Positions 42,100 through 53,226 of a stretch of DNA of 64,000 nucleotides are shown piece after piece. Under the pieces are notes generated by a model. It searched no databases. It was not told the DNA's origin and saw only the letters and a list, made by a program, of their open reading frames with translations. Origin of the DNA: Rhipicephalus microplus (Eukaryota > Arthropoda > Arachnida > Ixodida > Ixodidae); NCBI RefSeq assembly GCF_043290135.1, contig NC_134703.1:110012005-110076004 (forward strand), in the 5' to 3' direction. The position numbers and the translations under genes are program-made. Position 1 is the first letter of the stretch. Each line of letters opens with the position of its first letter.

Positions 42100-43515
42100 T
42101 CCCCCGTCGATGGAAGCGGCCAGCCTGGCCGCGAATCGCGCTGGGGAACGCATACGATAGGGCTTGAGACGAGAAACGTGAACAAGCTCTGTCCCGCGGC
42201 AGCGTTGGTCAGTGGGGACATGAACAGGTGTGACAAGGTAGTTGACCGGTGAGGTCTGTTCGATAACTTTGTAGGGGCCAAGATAGCGTGACTGAAGCTT
42301 CTCGCATAAGCCAGGCGTTCGCGCAGGAGTCCACAGAAGCATATCGTCGCCAGGGCGGTATAGAATGACACGGTGAGTGGCATCGTAACGATGTTTGCGA
42401 TCTTCTTGGCTAGCTTCGGTGTTTACACGGGCAAGACGACGGCATCAAGCAACACGGGACAGAAACTGGTCGCAAACGAATGGTGAAGAGTTGACGGGGC
42501 CAGAAAAGAATGAAACGTCGATTGGTGATGTCGGTTGGCGTCCGTATACTAGGAAAAATGGAGAATAGCCTGTGGTTCTTTGAACTGACGTAATATACGC
42601 ATACGTGACAAAGGAAAGTATGGCATCCCAATTGCGATGGTCCAGTCGGATATACATGGACAGCGTGTCACACAGCGTGCGATGAAATCTTTCCGTTAAG
42701 CCATTGGTTTGCGGGTGATAGCTAGATGTTGTTTTATGAACTGTTTTTGATGCTTGAAGAACTTCACTGAGCGTGCTCGAAAGAAATGCCTTGCCCTGGT
42801 CGCTCAAAAGAACACGAGGGGCTCCGTGACGTAGGTAAATAGAATGCAAGAAGAAAGTTGCTACTTCCGAAGCAGTTCCTGAAGTGATCGAGGCCGTCTG
42901 AGCGCACCGGGTCAAGTGATCAACCGCGGTGACGATCCATCTCTTGCCGTCCGATGTAGTTGGCAGGGGCCCGAAGAGGTCAATTCCGACGACAGAGAAC
43001 GGCTCTGATGGGCAAGGAAGTGGTTGTGTGGTGCTAACTGGAGCAGTAGTGGGCCGCTTGCGGTGTTGGCAAAGTGCGCACAAGGCGATATATTTAGCTT
43101 CAGTCGTGGAAAGACCTGGCCAGAAGAATCGACTGCGGATGCGCTCGTATGTTTTGTAGTAACCCAAGTGTCCTGACGTTGGGTCGTCGTGGGAAGCGCG
43201 CAGAACTTCAGTGCGTAGTGCGCGTGGTACGACGGGAACCCATCGGTGGCCTTCCGGGTGGAAAATGTATCGATGTAGCACATCGTCCTCCAACTTGAAT
43301 AGTCCAAGTTGTTTCCGGAGTCTCGCATTTGGGGAAGATGAAGCGCCGGTAAGTCGACCGATGATGTCAGTGCAATAAGAATTGGCTCGCTGGTGAGCGG
43401 TAAGTACTGACGGACGGGTGGATGAAGGTAGAGAAGAAATCGATGATACCGACGGGGCGATGATATCGACAAAGACCAGCTCCGACGCATTTTCGGCACA
43501 CCGACCGTCCGTTCA
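42100..43515 (-). pseudogene. Gypsy-A integrase, one premature stop
   Basis: From about 43515 the minus strand reads RCAENASELVFVDIIAP, the link after RNase H, then the zinc-binding HDDPTSGHLG...CALCQ. The catalytic core follows, with D in VGIDLFGPLP, D in LLSDQGKAF and E in NGLTERFHRT. A TGA at 42445-42447 interrupts the core-to-tail link; the same frame continues to the GPY-type tail SRYLGPYKVIEQTSPVNYLV and VSRLKPY. It ends near 42100 at the LINE-D tail. Apart from the stop the domain is well preserved. Confidence 0.9.
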
Positions 43516-44066
43516 TAAGTTGCTCGGAAGATATTGGCAGAACGTGTTCAACATTGCGGCGAGTCCTACACTTCCTATATTGAGGATGTGCTTGCACTTT
43601 GCCGCCGTATCGACGACACCATGCCAGAAGGTGATCGTGTCCAGCACCGTTTGAAGGGTATCGGACCTACCGCTTTCAACGCCCTCGTCGCGCACAACCC
43701 TTCGACGGTTTCCGACGTCGTCTCTGTATGCCAGCGGCTTGATACCTTGCAGTCAATCCGCCTGCGACCCGACTTCTCTGAGAACCCCCTGGCAAACAGT
43801 ATGGAGCTCCGATCCATCATTCGAACCATAATTCGTGAGGAACTGCAAGCCTACAGTTTACATCCTTCTCACAATGTTCCCGCTTAACCCGCTTCTAGCG
43901 ATCTGCGTGGCATTATTATGGAAGAAATGTCAACGTTTCAAAGCACCCACCGTGCTCCACCATGCACCCAACCCGCTTCGTATGCACAGATCGCTTCAAT
44001 GCAACCCTCGCCGTCTCAAGTACCACCACCTGTGCCTGATCGCGAATACCCAGCACCTCCACCACT
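43516..44066 (+). pseudogene. Gypsy-A gag fragment, inverted relative to pol
   Basis: On the plus strand, ESYTSYIEDVLALCRRID, MPEGDRVQHRLKGIGPTAFN and VVSVCQRLDTLQSIRL are the capsid C-terminal part of gypsy gag. A TAA near 43885 interrupts the frame, which continues with ASYAQIASMQPSPSQVPPP. No zinc knuckle follows because the right LTR begins. Adjacent integrase reads in the opposite direction, with the junction near 43515. Confidence 0.88.
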
Positions 44067-44192
44067 TGAAATACCACGGGTTCAGCTGACGCTTTATTCA
44101 AGCAACAGCGAAAATGGCGCCGATGATGAAGAGGAACGGGCGAAGACTGATGACGGTCATTGACAGATGAGGATGACGTCCAATGAATTCTT

Positions 44193-44195
<3 letters not shown>
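44067..44195 (-). repeat. Right 129-bp LTR of Gypsy-A
   Basis: Near-identical to the left LTR, immediately followed by the second half of the TA microsatellite. Confidence 0.8.

Positions 44196-44232
<37 letters not shown>
44196..44232. repeat. (TA)n microsatellite, right half
   Basis: About 37 bases of TA directly after the LTR end. Confidence 0.95.
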
Positions 44233-44234
<2 letters not shown>

Positions 44235-45636
44235 CATGCAGTCATGAAATTATGTAACGAGTGCCTAGAAATAATTCAAATGGCTCCATCGTGGAAGAAC
44301 TCTAAATATTTTAAATTGTGATTTCATACTGTCGTAAAAATCGAACTTACATGACACATTTGTAGAGAGGCAGTAAATTGACAGCTTCACGAATGGTGAA
44401 GCTAACTATTCACTGCCCATACACTGACTATGGACCATCCGGCATCGGGCTACCCAGGATGCTTGGGGGGGGGGCGCAGGGATTTATGTAGAACGGCTAA
44501 GTTCGGCAATTGATGATTGCTGTGAAATGCATCTAAATATTTTAGTATCCTTTGATATGTTAAGGAGAAAAAAGTTTGGGTAGTTAAGGTCTTCCTCCCT
44601 CCTTCCCCTCTGCTTGTATACGGCCTCTCGATTCGGCGGGGTGTTTAACACCCAATAATGATGACAGAATTTCTGATGCCAAGTACTCTCCGAATAATAC
44701 GTTACCAAATGTGTAAAACCATGCGCTTCTATCAACATTCATAGTACGAAAGTGTTTTTAAGAATATTTGACATCAGGTAAAGTGTGTAATAAAGCCAAG
44801 ACAATAACTTACAACACCAGATCGTTTTCCTACCTATAATAACCATTTTAACCATTTAATTTTACAAAATTAAGTATTCGCACTATGGTGTGTCAGTACT
44901 CTTGTGTCTCAGTCCCTAAGGGTTATGGCAGCATGTGCTAGACAGAAATCATGGGCAGGCAGCGAGAAAGCGGCATCACAAAGTCGCACCGGGGGAGCCG
45001 AAACTGACCGAAGCGCATAGCTGTTCTTGCGCGCGGCGTGCTGCATTTTCAATACTAAATGCAGCGCAGCTTCTAAGGTTGACGCAAAAGGTATCAGGAA
45101 GCGAAGCGAGTTCAGACCACTGAACAGGTCTAGTAGATTACCGTAACAGCTGTGGCGGCAGCAGGCGACTTCGGCAGCCGCCTCAAAAATGGCGGCGCTC
45201 TCCCTGGTAGTACCGGCTGTAGTTGTATGGGCCGCTCTCATCTGCTCTGTGCACCGCGGACGCTTCGGCATTGGCTGTTGCTGAACGACCTTCTTTTGCT
45301 CGCTGCTTTCTGTGAAAGACCCAAATATCGTCTGTTAGCACTACATGTCTCATAAGTACAGTTGCATAAATATTTACTCCCAATTGGACCTATATTTTAT
45401 CGCACACTGGTCACTAAGCAAAAAGTTGGGGAGCAGTTCAGCGAAAAAAATTTGCAGTAAACATGCCAGTATTGTCTCCGCAGAAGAGAAAAAGTTGAAA
45501 TGAAAGCCCATAATATATGATCAAACGCGAAGGCAGCCATCGTGTTGGGTGTCAACACGAATGGTTCGAGAAGTCACGTTATAACAGATGACGACGTAAC
45601 ATATTGGATCCTAGTTATTTGATATATGAATTACTG
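44233..45636. other. No gene recognised
   Basis: A run of ten Gs lies at about 44465-44474. A GC-rich part at 44930-45290 has overlapping ORFs on both strands; one minus-strand frame (45183-45355) follows a 'tctttcacag' acceptor-like site and could be an exon ending NYSRYYQGERRHF, but there is no other support. Confidence 0.45.
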
Positions 45637-45833
45637 CGGTTTAACGTCTTAAAATCACCATATCTATATGAGAGAAGCCGTGGTGGAGAGATCCGCAAAT
45701 TTCGACCACCTGGGGTTTAATAACGTGCACCCGAATCTGAGCACACGGGCCTACAGAATTTCGCCTCCATCGAAAACGTGGCTGCTGTATCCGGGATTTG
45801 ATCCCGTGACCTGCCGGTCAGCAGCCGAGTACC
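45637..45833 (-). mobile_element. Ruka-like SINE, minus strand
   Basis: The reverse complement of the SINE runs from 'gcggtttaacgtctt' at the left, through 'gagagaagccgtggtggag', 'aaatttcgaccacctggggt', 'gcacccgaatctgagcacacgggcc' and 'aatttcgcctccatcg', to the tRNA-like head 'cagcagccgagtacctta'. Moderately diverged, slightly truncated at both ends. Confidence 0.92.
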
Positions 45834-48749
45834 TTATTCGACATGACCATGATGTCACAGAAGTGATGTACAAATCTAAGTATATATCTAATGATGAGCA
45901 CATGAAGTCTCGGTATGGGCGAAACTAATATGGAGGCCCCTACCATGGCAGCCTTCGTAATGTCATGGTATGACGGCATTGGCCGGTAAAGCGCCGGAAG
46001 TTTTTACTATACTTGCTTTGTAGAAAAGTTTCTTGTAACACTTTTTCCTCGAAGATGCTATGAAACGTTTATGTCACCTGCCGTTCGTGACATGGACGTG
46101 CAGGAACAGCAGCGTCATGGCGAGAGAAGGCAAGGGTGAAGAAAACACGCCCTGAAGCATGCAGTGTCTTCACAGTCCCCAGGCACAAACGCAACTTCTC
46201 ATTATCCAATACAGATAAAATAAAATATACGATGAACACAACACTCACAGAACAGCCTTGTTTCCTTCAGCCCAGCCGAAACACCATAAATAAATTGTGG
46301 GAAGCCCGTGTGTATGAGCTAAACTAAAATTAACAGTGTTAAATAAACCGTTTCTCCAAAGTAAAAGCGTACGCCTCATGCGGGTAATGATGATTGTCTT
46401 GTTTATGTAAAACAAACTGTTTCACGTAGTGGGAACAGATTCAGTTTGAAGGTGTATGGTCTATTGAAAACGCAGTGTCTGGCAAGCTGAGTGTCGAAAG
46501 ACACCAGGAATACCACTCGTGTACAGGCCCAATAAATTCAGCTTAACGTCCCTGTATGACCCGTCAGCGCAATGAGCGAAGGCGATGCCAGAGTTAGATT
46601 AACTAATTAGCCACATGAGGCTGATTATTCAAAATTGTCACACGGTAGAATAACAAGTTATAATAGTTCCAGGTTGCGGTGTCGTAAGGGCTGGACATTA
46701 GCTCAATACATGGACTGATAAAATATAGACTAACTTGATACCGTAAACTATATACGCGATAAATAGTTCCTCTTTGGAAAAGGTTGTTGCGTTCTAAGCA
46801 CACCAATGTTGCCCACCATTACGTGAATAGGACAAAGTTTTATCTTTTTTTTTACAAACCCAACCAAACCATGTAATTGCATGTCATTTTTCTCACCGAC
46901 TGCAGTCATGACTTTACCGATATTTGAAAATCTAACTAGCCAAAAGAAAACTTGCCACTGGGAGGGAACCTTGCCACTGGGAAGGATCTTTTTGCTCACT
47001 TTTCTTTCTTACCAGTTACATTACAATTACTTTATTAACGTCCACTCCTCTATTAACATCGCATTCCTGTGTGAATTCACAGTATTATGATGCATGCTGT
47101 AATTTCATTCGTGATGAGTTCGAATGTTTATGCACAAAAATTCCCGGCATGACACTGAACGCTTCGCTCTAAATAAACACCCCGTACAGAATCAAGATCT
47201 CCCAGCAGAGCGCACCGGAATCGGCGTGAAAACAGTGCGCTGGACTAAGCGGTCGGAACCCGGTTGGCCATATGCGACGATGCACGTAATGCAAAGCGAT
47301 TCGAAATCTCCGTGAAGCCTGGGCATTAGTAAGCACCACACTATATGTGGCCAGCATTAGTAGCGATAACGGCGATAGCGGTGCCATGGTGACGGCCTGG
47401 GCGGTTACGAAAACGAAAACAGAAAACTTGCGAAGCAGTCACTGCCACCGCCGCTCTGAGCTATCGGGCATGAAGAACGAAAAGATGGCGCGCTTAGAAG
47501 TGTTATTTGGCACGTTCGTATGGTGCTGTTCCGAGTTGGATTGAATCTTGCAAGATCTACCCGCATCCCCATTTGTGCCGTGGACGTGGCACGACTTGAT
47601 CTGACAAGGCTTACGCAAGTTTTCAGACTGTTTCGGCTCGCCTGTGCACCTGTCTGAAGCGGCGTGAAAAGCACTGCATCCACGAATAACTACGCGACGC
47701 CCATCTTCCCAACGTGTATTAGGCACGTTGGTGTCGTGGACAACAAGAGCATCAAGAGCTCCGAAACTTCCCTTCGCATAGCATACAGGTGAGACAGCCG
47801 ATGCCTTGCTCGCTCCGAGAAAACCAGACATTTCTGAGGCTACGTCATGGGTCATGGCACTCTTGTCAAAGAAGGATTTAGAGGCGGGCCATGATCATTA
47901 CTGTTGAAACCAATAGGCTCATTGATAACAGTGTAATTGTTTGTGCTCTTCCTTCCGTCTTTTCGTGTTGTTTTTTTCGTTACAGTGATTGCAGAACCAA
48001 CATTGACACCATCGAAATAGCTGGTTTAGTAAAACTACATTTGAAACATAACGCTATTCAGCTTCAGCGCCCCACCTAAACTATCACTGTCGACATGGTC
48101 ATTAAACCAGAAGAGCCTAGCTGGTATTCTTTGAATTCAGAGCAATGATTTGTATTTTTCTGCTGCTAAATGACATGCAAGGAGCCGTTGCTTACCGACG
48201 TTAATATCATTATAGATACTATAAGGACAAAATGAGGCCCCTATATGCAGCTTTGGATTGATCAGACAGACATCACTCCATTATGCTCTATGCAGCAAGT
48301 TTAGCATGTTGTAGGGACAGAATGGATGAAATAATTGTCTGGTGCAATGTTTTTTCTCAAACCTAAATCCTATAAAGCTGAACCACCTTACATGTACAGT
48401 ACGGTGCACTGTTAGAAGGAACACGTGATCTCGTGGTCGTATAACCACGCGGCGTTATCTAGTGGCGAAGTTTAGAATGTCGACGCATGCGCGTAGAACT
48501 GTAGGGGCAACCAGTCCCCGGTTCCATCAGCTACGCCTCTGTATGTGCGCCTGAAAGCGTTGTAAAGTGCTTCCGTATTTTTGCGGGGCAATTTCTCTAG
48601 CTGTGGCTGCCTGCTGTTCATAACATTTCCAGCAAGCGCGAAATAAAGTGCATGGTTTTATCGATTGCCACCATTTTTTCGGAAGCTGTTAGCGTTAAAC
48701 CAGTCATTTTTTTTTGTACATATTGGTAGCTGAAACTGGATGTTGCCTC
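45834..48749. other. No gene recognised
   Basis: Mostly AT-rich. A GC-richer patch at 47340-47860 carries a 138-codon minus-strand ORF (47439-47855) starting MTHDVASEMSGFLGASK, with several Cys and Ser but no motif I recognise; it overlaps plus-strand ORFs and may be chance. Around 48460-48650 a non-coding stretch ends with 'gcgaaataaagtgc', possibly a transcript or LTR end. Confidence 0.4.
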
Positions 48750-48922
48750 ACTGCGATGGTTTAGTGGCTAAGGTGCTCGGCTGCGGACCCGCAGCTCTCG
48801 GGATCAAATCCCGGCTGCATTTCCAATGCAGGCGAACATCTAGGTGCTCTCATATGTCGGATTAATACTGTAACACCTATGCACATATGATGATTTTGGG
48901 ACGTTAACCCCCACTTATCAGA
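48750..48922 (+). mobile_element. Ruka-like SINE, internally deleted
   Basis: The head 'actgcgatggtttagtggct', 'aaggtgctcggctgcggacc', the B-box-like 'gggatcaaatcccgg' and 'ctgcatttcc' is good. The middle is shortened and diverged, then the end 'gattttgggacgttaaccccc' returns. Confidence 0.88.
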
Positions 48923-49960
48923 ATGCACATATGAAATTTCCGCTTTTAAATAGGAGAATATGCAGTGTGGTGATGCAAAATAATGTTTGGGCTTCCCAGA
49001 GTGTTGCGAAAACATAAGAGAATGCACATACTACGGTGAACTATACAAGTAACCAATTAACAATACAGGTCCTTTAATGTGGCAGCGCACAAATACACTT
49101 CCAAAACACCTGGTGTAAAGCCAACTGCAGTCCAACACCAACCTTCTGCAAGATGATTCGTTGCCCGAAACATCCGCTAAGGCACGTTGCAATTTCATTT
49201 TGAATGACTTGGGCATGATGAAAATGAAGCCCCCCCACAAAAAAAAGAACTGCGTTAGCTGATTATCACCAGTTAGACCTTTATACATTCAAGGCGTATG
49301 CATTTTGCTTTTGTAGATATACACATGGGCAGAGTTCCCATATTGCAAGAAAAAAATTTAATCATACGTTTACAAATATACCGTAAATGTAACCCTTAAA
49401 CTGACCATCTTGAAGAAGTAGTGAACCTGTTGTATACCGTAAATGTTCCGACTACCACGTGTTTTTTTTTCAAAAAAAAGCACCTCATTGAACGGCGATT
49501 GATGTCAAAGGAATCGCACAATTCTATTTGAAGCTACCGATAGAGGTGCTAGTATTTCGTAAGTGGCACACAAAGCCATACAAGCTTTATTAAATCACTA
49601 TGCAGCGCAAAAACGATAGTTGTACTACTGTTTTCCCACCACGCTAAACTATGGTTAAGGTTAAGTTAAAATATTCTCTCTTGTTGTCATGGTTAACTAA
49701 ACAGGAATGCTACTCTAAAGCTCGGTTGACAGTTGTCCTTACATCTGTAAATGGCAGTATTTTACCGAGTCGTAGTATTTTGAATAGAGTACTATAATTA
49801 GACCGAATTCGGCTGACGAAGACCGTTCTGTCGTAGTCAAAGCTAGCAACAATGAGGACGTTATGACAAGCTACACCGCATCTCATTGTAAGGTTGCAGT
49901 TTTTCGAGACACCAGCTGTCAAACTGCCGCAGCAAACGAGGAGGGGTTGTGCAGCAATGT
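48923..49960. other. No gene recognised
   Basis: AT-rich sequence with short ORFs on both strands and no repeats recognised. Confidence 0.5.
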
Positions 49961-49964
49961 ATAT
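49961..49964 (+). repeat. Left TSD of Gypsy-B
   Basis: 'atat' precedes the LTR and recurs at 56191-56194 directly after the right LTR. Confidence 0.8.
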
Positions 49965-50371
49965 TGTCACGTGGGGTCGTGACGTGGCCGAAGCAGAGAC
50001 TTCGTGTTGGGATTTAACTGTTTATTTGGGCGAACCTGTGCCTGGTAAATGGAAAGTCCAATTACAGCAGCAGTCTTGCACAGATAGCAGTCTCGGACTG
50101 ATAGCGGCGAACGGAGCGTCGGCCTTCAATCAACAACTGACAAGCGGCGAAGCGAGTTGGCATTTATACTCTTGCCGTCGAATATTCTAGCGTTATCGAT
50201 GGCGGTGGCGTAGGTTCCAGAACAATATGTACCGTTCGCACAGTGGGCGTGATCTTATCGAAACGATCTACTACAGTCCGGAACCTTCTCGAAAACTGCA
50301 GGCGCGGTTTGCGCTGAGAATGGTGTGGTGTTTTGACGCGATAACAAAAACTTGGGAAATGGAACGTGGCA
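49965..50371 (-). repeat. 3' LTR of Gypsy-B
   Basis: 407 bp from 'tgtcacgtgg' to 'gaacgtggca'. On the minus strand it holds a TATA-like AGTATAAATGCC and, further on, AATAAACAG, in the order expected for U3 and R. Similar throughout to 55783-56190. Confidence 0.95.
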
Positions 50372-50500
50372 TTGCCCCCCTCTGAAAAAAGGCATCGTCC
50401 CGATGCTTTAACTAAAGATGGAAGTACAATAAGTATGCAAGAAAGTACAATGAATAAATTACGATACAACAATAATACAAAAAAACACTGGTGCAGTTTG

Positions 50501-52060
50501 TTAACGCGCATGAAACGGCTTGAGGCGCGCGACACGGACGACTTCAGGTCGCGATCGGCGTCGTTGAGAGTTCGTGATGCCGTCGGGGACAACCTCGTAA
50601 TCAAGTGGGCCGAGACGTCTAACCACCCTGTATGGTCCCAAGTACCGTCGCAGAAGCTTTTCACTTAGTCCACGTCGGCGTATCGGCGTCCACACCCAAA
50701 CACGTTCACCGGGCTGGTATTCCACGAAGCGTCGTCGAAGGTTGTAACGGTGGCTGTCGGTCGTCTATTGACTCTTGATACGGAGACGCGCAAGTTGTCG
50801 GGCTTCTTCGACGCGTTGAAGGTACTCGCTCACATCGAGGTTTTCTTCGTCGGTGACGTTGGGTAACATGGCATCGAGCGTCGTTGCCGGGCTCCTTCCG
50901 TAGACCAATTTGTATGGAGATATCTGCGTCGTCTCCTGCACCACCGTGTTGTATGCGAAGGTCACATACGGAAGAATGGCGTCCCACGTCTTGTGTTCAA
51001 CATCGACGTACATTGACAGCATGTCGGCGATCGTCTTGCTAAGCTGCTCGGTGAGGCCGTTGGTCTGTGGGTGGTACGCTGTCGTCCGGCGGTGGTTTGT
51101 TTGGCTGTATGCCAAGATCGCTTGAGTTAAGTCGGCAGTGAATGCCGATCCTCTGTCGGTGATAAGGATCTCCGGGGCGCCGTGACGTAGGACGATATTT
51201 TCGACGAAGAACTTAGCTACCTCGGATGCACTGCCTTTTGGCAGGGCTTTTGTCTCGGCGTAGCTGGTGAGGTAGTCGGTAGCTACCACGATCCACTTGT
51301 TTCCGAAAGGCGACGTCGGGAACGGCCCCAGTAGGTCCATACGAATCTGCTGGAAAGGTCGGCAAGGTGGATCAATTGGCTGAAGTCCCGCTGGCCTTGT
51401 CGGCGGTGTCTTGCGTCGCTGACAGTCCCGGCATGTTCTCACATAACGATTGACGTCGGTGGTAAGACGTGGCCAGTAGTACCTTTCTTGTATTCTCGCG
51501 AGCGTGCGAGAAACACCGAGGTGCCCTGCCGACGGATCGTCGTGCAGGGCCTGCAGGAGTTCCGGTCGCAGAGCTGAAGGCACCACAAGGAGGTACTTAG
51601 CTCGAAGCGGTGAAAAGTTTCTCTTTTGTAGAAGACCGTTTCGTAGAAAGAACGACGCAAGAGCACGCTTGAATACCTTCGGGACTTCGGCGGTCCTGCC
51701 TTCGAGGTATTCTATTAGGGCCTTAAATTCCGGGTCGGTCCTCTGTCGTTCAGCGAAGTCGTCGGTAGTTATCGTTCCTAAGAAGTAGTCGTCATCCGGG
51801 TCGTCGGGTAGCGGTTGGTCGACAGGCGCACGAGAGAGACAGTCGGCGTCGGAGTGTCTTTTGCCGGGCTTGTAAATGACATTAATGTCATATTCTTGAA
51901 GTCTCAGGCTCCATCGTGCGAGGCGACCTGAAGGGTCCTTCAAGGTGGCTAGCCAACACAATGCGTGGTGGTCGCTCACAACTTTAAGGGTCTGCCGTAG
52001 AGGTAGGGGCGAAATTTCGACGTAGTGCAGATGATGGCAAGGCACTCCTTTTCCGTTGTG
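50501..52060 (-). pseudogene. Gypsy-B RNase H end and integrase
   Basis: RNase H continues with [20 protein letters not shown] and YKPGKRHSDADCLSRAP. Integrase follows: zinc-binding HDDPSAGHLG and CRDCQRRK, catalytic D in RMDLLGPFP, D in ITDRGSAF and E in YHPQTNGLTEQL. A TGA after LRIKSQ (near 50765) splits off the GPY/F tail YLGPYRVVRRLGPLDYEVV, which stays in frame and ends VARLKPFHAR. A frameshift near 52050 separates this from upstream RNase H. The core is open for 426 codons, so the domain is otherwise well kept. Confidence 0.92.
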
Positions 52061-52972
52061 GAATAATTTGCTTCTGCTTTGGATAGCGATCGGCTGGCGT
52101 AACTAAGACCCCTTTCAAGTCCGTCAGCCCTCTGCACAAGAACGGCGCCAAGACCTACGCTGCTTGCGTCAGTATGTATTTCTGTCTCGGCGAATTCGTC
52201 AAAATGGGCAAGTAACGGAGGCGTCTGGAGGCGATGTTTAGGCTCCTGGAAAGCATGTTCCTGAGGCGTTTCCCACTTAAACTACACGTCGGCCTTGGTA
52301 AGGTTAGTGAGAGGATCGGCGATGCGGGCGAAGTTTTTCACGAACCGCCTATAATAGGCACACAGGCGCAGAAATCGGCGCACGGCTTTCTTGTCAGTGG
52401 GCGGCGGGAAGTCGGCGATGGCGGTTGTTTTCCGTGGATCGAGACGAACTCCAGACTTGCTGATAACGTGCCCAAGAAACAAGAGCTCCTCATACGCAAA
52501 TCTGCACTTTTCTGGCTTCAGTCTGAGTCCGGAAGTCTTGATGGCTTGAAGTACAGCTTCAAGGCACCGAAGATGCTCGTCGAAACTCGAGGAAAACACG
52601 ACGACGTCGTCCAAGTACACAAGGCAAGTCTGCCACTTCAATCCTGCCAGTACTGTATCCATAACGCGTTGAAAAGTTGCAGGCGCTGAGCAAAGGCCGA
52701 AGGGCATCACCTTAAACTCGAAGAGGCCGTCCGGTGTTATAAACGCCGTCTTCTCTCGGTCTCTTTCGTCGACTTAGATTCGCCAATAGCCAGTCTTGAG
52801 GTCCATTGACGAAAAGTACTTGGCGTTATGGAGCCGATCAAGTGCGTCGTCTATTCGTGGGAGTGGATACACGTCCTTTCTAGCTATTTTGTTCAAGCGG
52901 CGATAATCGACGCAGAAACGCAGGGTCCCATCCTTTTTCTTCACTGACACCACGGGGGATGCCCATGGACTC
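52061..52972 (-). pseudogene. Gypsy-B reverse transcriptase and RNase H start
   Basis: On the minus strand, [33 protein letters not shown], a TAA near 52774, then MPFGLCSAPATFQRVMDT, the catalytic YLDD in CLVYLDDVVVFSS, and KCRFAYEELLFLGHVISKSG. A second stop near 52282 precedes the FKWETPQ...[12 protein letters not shown] start of RNase H. The domain is separated from its N-terminal lead-in by the SINE. Confidence 0.92.
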
Positions 52973-52987
52973 TTGGACGGCTGGATA
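52973..52987 (+). repeat. Left TSD of the SINE inside Gypsy-B
   Basis: 'ttggacggctggata', 15 bases, is repeated exactly at 53227-53241. It is part of the pol coding sequence (Ile-Ile-Gln-Pro-Ser region). Confidence 0.97.
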
Positions 52988-53226
52988 GCCCCGCCGCGGT
53001 GGTCTAGTGGCTAAGGCACTCGGCTGCTGACCCGCAGGGCGCGGGCTCGAATCCCGGCTGCGGCGGCTGCATTTCCGATGGAGGCGGAAATGTTGTAGGC
53101 CCGTGTGCTCAGATTTGGGTGCACGTTAAAGAACCCCAGGTGGTCTAAATTTCCGGAGCCCTTCACTACGGCGTCTCTCATAATCATAGAGTGATTTTGG
53201 GACGTTAAACCCCACATATCAATCAA
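52988..53226 (+). mobile_element. Intact Ruka-like SINE inserted in Gypsy-B pol
   Basis: 239 bp from 'gccccgccgcggtgg' to 'atatcaatcaa', almost identical to the 15415 copy, with a B box 'ggctcgaatcc' and flanking 15-bp TSDs. It lies antisense to the gypsy pol frame and truncates the lead-in at IIQPS. It must be younger than Gypsy-B. Confidence 0.98.

Larger units (their letters stand above)
41082..44195. mobile_element. Gypsy-A, rearranged gypsy element in a microsatellite
   Basis: Two 129-bp direct repeats (TGAAATACC...TTCTTACA, four differences) bound 2.9 kb of gypsy fragments in abnormal order and orientation: RNase H start (minus) at the left, a LINE tail (plus), integrase (minus), then gag (plus). 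The LTRs contain AATAAA on the minus strand. Two bases inside the right LTR, a minus-strand TGGTGGAGGTGCTG resembles the primer-binding site of Gypsy-B. Likely origins are template switching during reverse transcription or later inversion. Confidence 0.75.

Noticed and set aside
43534..43887. Host gene on the plus strand
   Set aside because: Sequence is gypsy gag capsid and lies between the two LTRs.
47439..47855. 138-codon minus-strand ORF as a gene
   Set aside because: No domain, splice context or codon signal that I can see; mentioned only in the regional note.
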